A stretch of 64,000 nt of DNA from Brachynemurus nebulosus (lineage: Eukaryota > Arthropoda > Insecta > Neuroptera > Myrmeleontidae): the NCBI GenBank assembly GCA_035578155.1, contig JAPWDM010000008.1:24824598-24888597 (forward strand). Direction: 5' to 3'. Positions 57,810 through 64,000 of the stretch are shown here, one piece after another. The translations under genes were made by a program, and so were the position numbers. The notes under the pieces were generated by a model. That model searched no databases. It was not told the DNA's origin and saw only the letters and a program-made list of their open reading frames with translations. Positions within the stretch are counted from its first letter, which is position 1; each line of letters begins with the position of its first letter.

Positions 57810-59540
57810 ATGGCGAACAAAGAGCTTATTCAAACTCTGTCAGATTTGGAAAAAATCCCGCTTCAGATGGAATTTGAGGATAAATTGTTAACAACAGATG
57901 ATGAAGTTTTAACCAAGATAAAAACTGAGACATGTGGATCTGTAGAAGAAACTTCAGTCGCTGTAATAGAGAAAGTAGAAAATAAAGAGGTTACAAAGAC
58001 TTTTGAACCATTTGGTATAAAAGTGGAACAGGAAGAAATTTTGTTAAAAATAAATGAAACAAATAATGAAGTTTTAAACAAAATAAAAACTGAAACATAT
58101 GAGCCCGTAGATGAAAGTGAAATGAAATTTGAAGATCAACACCCAGGTGACTTAAATAGTTTAAATCATTTACACTCTGAAATCAAAATCGACGACGATG
58201 TAATAAACTTGGAACATGAAATGATCCGTAACAGTAAGAAGCAATTCGAGTGTAATATGTGTTCTAAAATCCTTTCTACATTACGTACTTTGAAAGCACA
58301 TCAAAGAATTCATACCGGAGAAAAACCATACAGATGTGATGTATGTTTCAAAACATTTACTAATTCATGCAATTTAAAAAAACATGAAAAAGTTCATACC
58401 GGAGAAAAACCATACAGATGTGACGTATGTTTTAAAACATTTACACAGTCAAGCAGTTTAAATAGACATTGGCAAGTTCATACCGGAGAAAAACCTTACA
58501 AATGTAATTTTTGTCCCAAAATGTTTTGTAATTTAAATTCCTTAAGATATCATGAAAGCAGACACACAGGAGAAAAACCATACAAATGTAATTTATGCGC
58601 CAGAACCTTTTCGTGGCCAGGTGATCTGAAACAACATGAAAACACACACACAGGCGAGAAGCCGTTCAAATGTAGTACATGTAATAAACGATTTGCTCGA
58701 GAAATTGTTTTACGGAGACATGAACGAATACATACTGAAGAAAAACCGTTCAAAACCCCTCACCAAATTCAAACGTGTGATTTGGTAGATGATCCATCGG
58801 TCCAAAAAATGGAAGATAACGGCGTTATAGAATTTGTAGCAGTTCCTGTTAAAATGGAACATGAAGAAAATTCGTTGCAATCAAATGATGACGTTTTAAA
58901 CACAATAAAAGTGGAAAAATGTGATTCAGTATATGAAAGTGAAGAAAAATTAAAATTTGAAGAGGAACATCCTAGTGACTTGGATATTTTGTCTAACGAA
59001 GTTAAAACCGAAGCTAACACAGATTTGGAATGTGAAAAACAATTCAAGTGTAATTTATGTTGGAAAACATTTTCTAAGCCCAACTATTTAAAAAGACATG
59101 AAAGAATACACACCAGAGAAAAACTATACAAATGTAATGTATGCTTTAAAACATTTTCACACGCGTGCTATTTGAAAATACATTACAGAACACATAGCGG
59201 AGAAAAACCATATAAATGCAAGGTGTGTTTTAAAACATTTTCGCAATCAAGCAGTTTGAAAACACATTACAGAATACATACAGGAAAAAAACTATACGAA
59301 TGTGGCGTATGTTTTAAAACATTTGTTACATCAGGCGCTTTGAATTCACATTACATAACACATACAGGAGCGAAATCATACAAATGTGATATATGTTTTC
59401 AAACATTTTCCCAGTCAAGCAGTTTGAATAGACATCAGCGAGTTCATACAGGAGAAAAACCATACGAATGTAATGTGTGTTTTAAAACATTTTCGCAGTC
59501 AGGCACATTAAAAGAACATTATAAAAGAGTACATAAATAG
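57810..59540 (+). CDS. C2H2 zinc-finger protein with two [acidic domain + 6 fingers] halves
   Basis: Intronless frame of 576 codons; the ATG sits in AAAAAAATGG context. Residues 1-146 are acidic with IKTE (twice), IKVE and the block DLNSLNHLHSEIKI. Fingers 1-6 occupy about 147-315 (first is ECNMCSKIL, last CSTCNKRFAREIVLRRHERIH). Residues 316-410 are a second acidic segment (VKME, IKVE, VKTE; DDVLNTIKVEKCDSVYE) that aligns with the N-terminal one (NEVLNKIKTETYEPVDE). Fingers 7-12 fill 411-576; the last has an H-x4-H spacing. The linkers are TGEKPY(K/R)C. The gene thus looks like an internal duplication or fusion of two family members. Presumed nuclear DNA-binding factor; target unknown. A PIF-like MITE and a long (TA)n tract lie directly upstream. 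Confidence 0.93.
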   Translation: MANKELIQTLSDLEKIPLQMEFEDKLLTTDDEVLTKIKTETCGSVEETSVAVIEKVENKEVTKTFEPFGIKVEQEEILLKINETNNEVLNKIKTETYEPVDESEMKFEDQHPGDLNSLNHLHSEIKIDDDVINLEHEMIRNSKKQFECNMCSKILSTLRTLKAHQRIHTGEKPYRCDVCFKTFTNSCNLKKHEKVHTGEKPYRCDVCFKTFTQSSSLNRHWQVHTGEKPYKCNFCPKMFCNLNSLRYHESRHTGEKPYKCNLCARTFSWPGDLKQHENTHTGEKPFKCSTCNKRFAREIVLRRHERIHTEEKPFKTPHQIQTCDLVDDPSVQKMEDNGVIEFVAVPVKMEHEENSLQSNDDVLNTIKVEKCDSVYESEEKLKFEEEHPSDLDILSNEVKTEANTDLECEKQFKCNLCWKTFSKPNYLKRHERIHTREKLYKCNVCFKTFSHACYLKIHYRTHSGEKPYKCKVCFKTFSQSSSLKTHYRIHTGKKLYECGVCFKTFVTSGALNSHYITHTGAKSYKCDICFQTFSQSSSLNRHQRVHTGEKPYECNVCFKTFSQSGTLKEHYKRVHK

Positions 59541-59554
59541 GAAAAGTCATAACC

Positions 59555-59875
59555 AAGGGACCAAACTAGAATGTCTATCAAACTGTTCCACTTGTCACCA
59601 GTGGGTGATGTAAAATCTCCCCACTATGTTGTGTACGTACACACTGTTTGCAATGGTGTTGGTTTGGTGTTTTGTAGTAGTGTGCATATTCACACACACT
59701 ACTACAAAACACCTATTATGGGACAGACCAACCTGTCCAATTCAAGTAACAATGTCTAACAATGTATTACAATGCACTGTGTGTTCGGCGACGGACACCG
59801 ACTGACTACATGTCTTAAGCCGTGTTGCGGTGTTGGGCATACTCTGGGCTCACCACTAGTTACAATTTTCTACAC
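59555..59875 (+). repeat. Dispersed repeat family X, copy D
   Basis: From GGGACCAAACTAG to CTCACCACTAGTTAC; the least interrupted copy. It contains GTGTGCATATTCACAC, CCTATTATGGGACAGACC and TGTTCGGCGACGGACACC. Begins 15 bp after the stop of the finger gene. Confidence 0.7.
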
Positions 59876-60505
59876 TTACTCTGACATATATGTAGTATAC
59901 CTATATTGCTAGCAATTTGCATTTTTGGTCGCAAACATTAGCGTGCAGACGATATCACTCTCTCTTTCTATTTAGTGTACCTATTTTCATTGTCTGCATG
60001 CGCTGGCAATTTCAAAAATGCCTCCATTTTAGCCACTTAGGTTTTTATTATCAAGTACGAGTATAAATTACAAAGTAAATTTTAATAAGCATTAAATGTG
60101 TTTATTTATTATTTAAGTAAATAAAATTGTCATTCGTGAGTTAAAAATTCAAACAATAAAATATTAAAAATATGAATGAGTTTATTTATTATTTTTCATG
60201 TGAACCGCTAGACATGCGCAGAACAAAAATGGTACACTATTTTTGTATTGTCTGTCTCTCTTTGTTGGCGACTAATTCCTCTCATAGGCTAGATACGTTG
60301 CTAGCAATATATACTACATATATGTACTCTGAGGACTTGGTTATAACCAATGACGTATATGGACTAGTCATTTTGTTAGGTGATCTGAAGCCAAACGCTG
60401 GTGTTCCTCCTGTCATTGTTTAATTGTGTGTATGCGTCACGTGGGATGTTGGAAAAGTTGTCGTGAAATTAAAATTGACTACAACGTTTTCCATCAGAAA
60501 CCAAA

Positions 60506-60589
60506 ATGGTTAATTGTTGTGTTTTATTGTGCAAAAGCGACAATAGAGTAAAAACAGAAAGAAAAAATCCAATTACGTTTCATAAATAA
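60506..60589 (+). pseudogene. THAP-domain start, truncated
   Basis: ATG in CCAAAATGG context encodes 27 residues starting MVNCCVLLC and ending ITFHK, then a stop at 60587. C4-x4-C9 followed by a basic stretch and ...FHK is the opening of the THAP C2CH DNA-binding domain (usual form: C-x4-C...FHxFP). The second Cys/His pair is absent. Either a decayed THAP-type gene or transposase (P-element transposases carry THAP domains), or a first exon whose downstream part I cannot find. Confidence 0.5.
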
Positions 60590-60679
60590 GTAGAAATCAT
60601 GTTTTAAAAATTAAATATGGGTATCCGCCATAATATAATGTTATACACATAGGTGTCTAAACAAATTTTTTTTATGTAT

Positions 60680-60955
60680 ATATTTTTTATGTATTTTAAT
60701 TTTTTTATACATATAACTCTTGTTTCCATTAAAAAACATAAAAACACCAAAAAAAGTTTTTTGTTATTGGTAAATACTTTGCTAAATATTCCCTTGTTCC
60801 CTATATTATTTTTATAAAAATATCCCCCATTTAAAATTGTTAGATCACAATGATTTTTTTTAGGTACGTATGCGATTGTAAATGTGTGTGTAATGCTTCA
60901 TTTCTGTAATATTCACACGTACGAGATGTCATCTCCACATACCTCCGTGGTTATA
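60680..60955 (+). repeat. Dispersed repeat, uninterrupted copy
   Basis: Partner of 37340-37950. It gives the empty site (AGGTACGTATGCGATTG) for the insertion at 37543-37864. Confidence 0.8.
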
Positions 60956-61149
60956 ACCTTATAACACGTGACATTGCTAACGTCAGTGTTGGCAGATAAA
61001 TAGAGGGCGCTGATCGTACAAAAGGCGCGAAAATATCGTATTTTTAAAAAAAAATTATCGTTCACAATAAATTAGAGTCGACGCCCAAAAGAAAATAATC
61101 TTTTAAGTACTTTACCATTTGTTTATTTAATTAAATACTTTTTTAGTCG

Positions 61150-61850
61150 AATTTTTCCTTGAAGTTAGCGCCGAAGGTTGGAAAATCTTCCTGTTTTTTA
61201 TATGGCTAAATTGCTCCTTTGGAATCAGTAATTGCTCCACCTGGAACTTAATTACTTAATTAGTTATTTACAAACAAAAAAACTTTTTTGTTTAACTATT
61301 TCTATTATCAAAATCTTGTCAAATAATGCATTTTTATACAATTACTTTATATCAAAAAATTGCTCCCAATTTGCTCCATCTAATTTAAAAGTTAGTTATT
61401 AATTTCTCTGAATAATAATTAAAATATATTAAAATAAAAAATATTATGAATTAGGTTATGTATTGTTAAAACGTATAGGCAATCCATTATACCTTTAAGT
61501 CGTTTGCATATATTTAAGGATAATTGAATTTTGACAAGTTAAATAACATTATAGAAAAACAAAATATTTTAATAATTTTCAAAAAAATTAAGATTTAGCT
61601 TTTAAATTAAATAGAGCAAACTGGGAGCAATTTATCGACGTAAAGAAATTATATAAAAAAGTATTATTTTGGGAGATTTTGATAACTAAAATAACGGAAA
61701 AAAAATTTTTTTCTTTATAAATAACTAATTAAATAATTAAGTTTCAGGTGGAACAGTTACTGATTTCAAAGGAGCAATTTGGGAGCAATTTAACCATATA
61801 AAAAACAAAACGATTTTTCAACTTTCGGCGCTAACTTCTTTCCGGTTACA
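61150..61850. mobile_element. Foldback element with arms of about 250 bp
   Basis: GAAGTTAGCGCCGAAGGTTG, TATATGGCTAAATTGCTCCT and CAGTAATTGCTCCACCTGGA (61155-61245) are answered in reverse at 61745-61845. Inner blocks (ATTGCTCCCAATTTGCTC, about 61360-61380) pair with 61610-61635. Non-coding. Confidence 0.8.
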
Positions 61851-62691
61851 TATTAGTGTCAGTCATGTACATAGATAAAGTACACCAGAATTTTATTTCT
61901 GAAAGATAGCCAACTTCAATAAATTTTTTTGACCCTCAATTACCTCTCTATGGAACTGAGAACGGGGGCACCGGGTATAGATGTCATCATTGTCGTTATC
62001 ATCATCGTAGTACACTTGAAAAGAATAGAGATGTCACTATAATAATTTTAAATTATCTTTAGCCTTATCCGATAATGTAGATTGCTACTAGTAAGATAAT
62101 CCACTAAAATTCTCCTAATTGCATTTTATTTTGATCAATTTTTCAAGTTTAAAACTCATACAATAATTATAAATTCATATATTTGTTTAAAAACAAAGTA
62201 AATTTATTTTTATTCAAAATTTTACATTAATCAAATATTTCGTAAATATGTATATATCACTATCACTGATTCTAATTTCTGACAAGTGTGCTCCTGCCAT
62301 TTTTCTGCAACAGATAAAATGTATTCTAATTTTCTAATTAATTTACTGTGATAATAAAATAAGTAATTATTTTCAAATAAAAATAAACTAATAAATATTA
62401 ATTATACATATCTCTAATAATAATTAAGTAAAATTATTAAATTTAATATTGAATTCAAAAAAATACACGAATGTCTCATAAATAACTAATTCGAAAAAAA
62501 TGAAAATTTCCTGATAAAATTTTTTGTAATGGTTACTACAGAAATGTTACAAATTATAAATTTCTAAAATAGTAGAATAAGTTCTATGAACAGTAAATTT
62601 GACGGATATCGGCAGTGCTATTGCACTGCCCTCTGAACTCATCGCCAAAATAACCACTTGCTAAGAAAAAATCCTATAATTTCAGTGAGTG

Positions 62692-62697
<6 letters not shown>
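61851..62697. other. Intergenic, no gene seen
   Basis: AT-rich sequence without supported coding or RNA features. Confidence 0.5.
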
Positions 62698-62766
<69 letters not shown>

Positions 62767-62946
62767 GGTGTAAAGTAAATAAGTTTCATCCTTTTGAGAG
62801 ATGGTTTATCTCGGTGTAAAATTGCCGAAGACATAAAAATTTTTTCGGAATTCGCTATCTGAGAAAATCGCATCCCAGCCAGCTCATCGTTTAATATGAA
62901 TTTCTCTGAATACGCCTCTGACCAAACTAAAATTATTCGCACCCTG
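62698..62946. mobile_element. (TA)n tract plus 183-bp MITE with CAGGGTG ends
   Basis: (TA)n at 62698-62763 runs directly into CAGGGTG (62764). The complementary CACCCTG ends at 62946 and is followed by TATA. Short inverted ends and TA flanks fit a small TA-target MITE. Confidence 0.6.
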
Positions 62947-62949
62947 TAT

Positions 62950-64000
62950 AATAAAAATTTTTTAAAAATAAAAATAATTTTTTTTTTTTATTTTACGACA
63001 ATATGTAAACATCTGCCGACTTTTGAATTGATTAGGTACTGTATAGTAAAAAAAAAACCGAACACTGTTTTTCATAAATTTTGGTTAAAATATGTTTGAA
63101 ATATTTTTGTGGGTTTTTATTTCACAGGACGTTATGAATATTGCAAGAACCGTAACTGTGGTATTGTTGCATTTCTTTAATTACAAATATTTAGTTGCAT
63201 TACTTTAATTACAAGTATTAATTTAATTAAAAATTACACTTGAATTTTTAAACAAACCAAAATAAAAACTTTCCTTTAACTGTCATAAAACATTGTTATT
63301 AATATTGTTGGTACACAACACAGATTAAAAAGTGAATTTTTATTCATAAGTGAGTAACTTTAGCGGAAAACTGTAACAGAGAATTCCAAACTTAGGCATT
63401 AATTATCATTATTGTAAAATTATTTTACCAAATTTGTTCTATTCTATTATACCAACAAGCTGAAACAAAACACATTTAAATAATAATTTATGTACCTGCG
63501 ACACACATCAAAATAAGAGTACCAATAATAATAATAATAAAATATTAAAATACATTTACATAATAAGAGATACTATAAACATACATAATTATGTATGTAA
63601 GCAAATATACAGTAAGGTAAATGTCCTAAATTCCGACACTTTAAGGAAGAACTAAACATATTTTCCTAGAATAATTTAAAATTCGTTTCTAGGAAAAAAT
63701 ATTTTCCTAGAATAATTTAAAAGGCTCAAAGTCTTTTGTCAACAACCAGACCAAAATTTTTACTTTAGATAAATTATCACTTAAGAAAAATAGAAAGATA
63801 AAATACAAAAAATAAGAATTTTTGTACTACTGAAATGACACATAATTTCGACATCTACCATAAGACTTAGCTCTAAATTCAATACCTTTGTGAACTTATT
63901 TTCGTGTTTTTAAATTCAACAGTGTCCATAATTTTGACTATAAACGCTTTAGCTCAAATAAAAAAGAAAAAAAATTGATAAAGATGCATTTAACCTTTAA
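62950..64000. other. Intergenic, no gene seen
   Basis: AT-rich to the window end. One short direct duplication, TTTTCCTAGAATAATTTAAA at about 63660 and 63702. No coding evidence. Confidence 0.5.

Noticed and set aside
60172..60423. 83-codon frame starting MNEFIYYFSCEPL
   Set aside because: No recognisable motif, membrane pattern unconvincing, no supporting context.

Overview
The window is about 64 kb of AT-rich eukaryotic nuclear DNA. Introns with GT..AG borders, AATAAA signals, large C2H2 zinc-finger arrays, a jockey/I-like LINE remnant and dense small DNA transposons (hAT, PIF/Harbinger, TA-target and Transib-like) point to an insect or another arthropod. I cannot name the order.

Gene layout: (1) 1-3847, minus strand: the first two coding exons of a coiled-coil, golgin-like protein whose rest lies outside the window. 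(2) 6.3-9.0 kb, plus: a 24-finger C2H2 protein. (3) 19.6-21.3 kb, plus: a 15-finger C2H2 protein. (4) 28.1-34.6 kb, plus: dyskerin (H/ACA pseudouridine synthase), 5 exons, 515 aa. (5) 38.2-48.2 kb, plus: an FBXO28-type F-box protein, 5 exons, 500 aa. Its first intron holds (6) a complete intronless MCM10 gene on the same strand (38.7-41.3 kb). (7) 57.8-59.5 kb, plus: a 12-finger C2H2 protein built from two copies of [acidic domain + 6 fingers]. A broken THAP-domain start is seen at 60.5 kb.

The three zinc-finger genes lack an obvious ZAD, KRAB or BTB domain. They share an acidic N-terminal module with several SUMO-consensus-like (V/I)KxE motifs and a DLxSLHxEIKLE-like block, so they look like one lineage-specific family. 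Dyskerin, MCM10 and FBXO28 are housekeeping genes (rRNA modification, replication initiation, ubiquitination). I see no sign that they form one pathway here.

Most of the rest is nested non-autonomous transposons. Many have exact target-site duplications that I could read: hAT-like 8-bp duplications (2733, 18362, 25655, 53710, 56075), PIF-like TAA (13884, 14051, 52120, 57676), TA-flanked MITEs (12766, 14994, 22042, 30722), a 429-bp element with CATGTCCCTGCC ends (4147, 25672), and a 1,032-bp element with CACAGTG ends and a CGTCG duplication (33193-34224). Its termini resemble Transib ends and V(D)J recombination signals. Other structure: a 440-bp-arm inverted repeat (16.8-18.3 kb), a triple 22-bp palindrome (16.4 kb), a tRNA-like snapback (44.5 kb), five (TA)n tracts and degenerate tandem repeats (10.2-12.1 kb).
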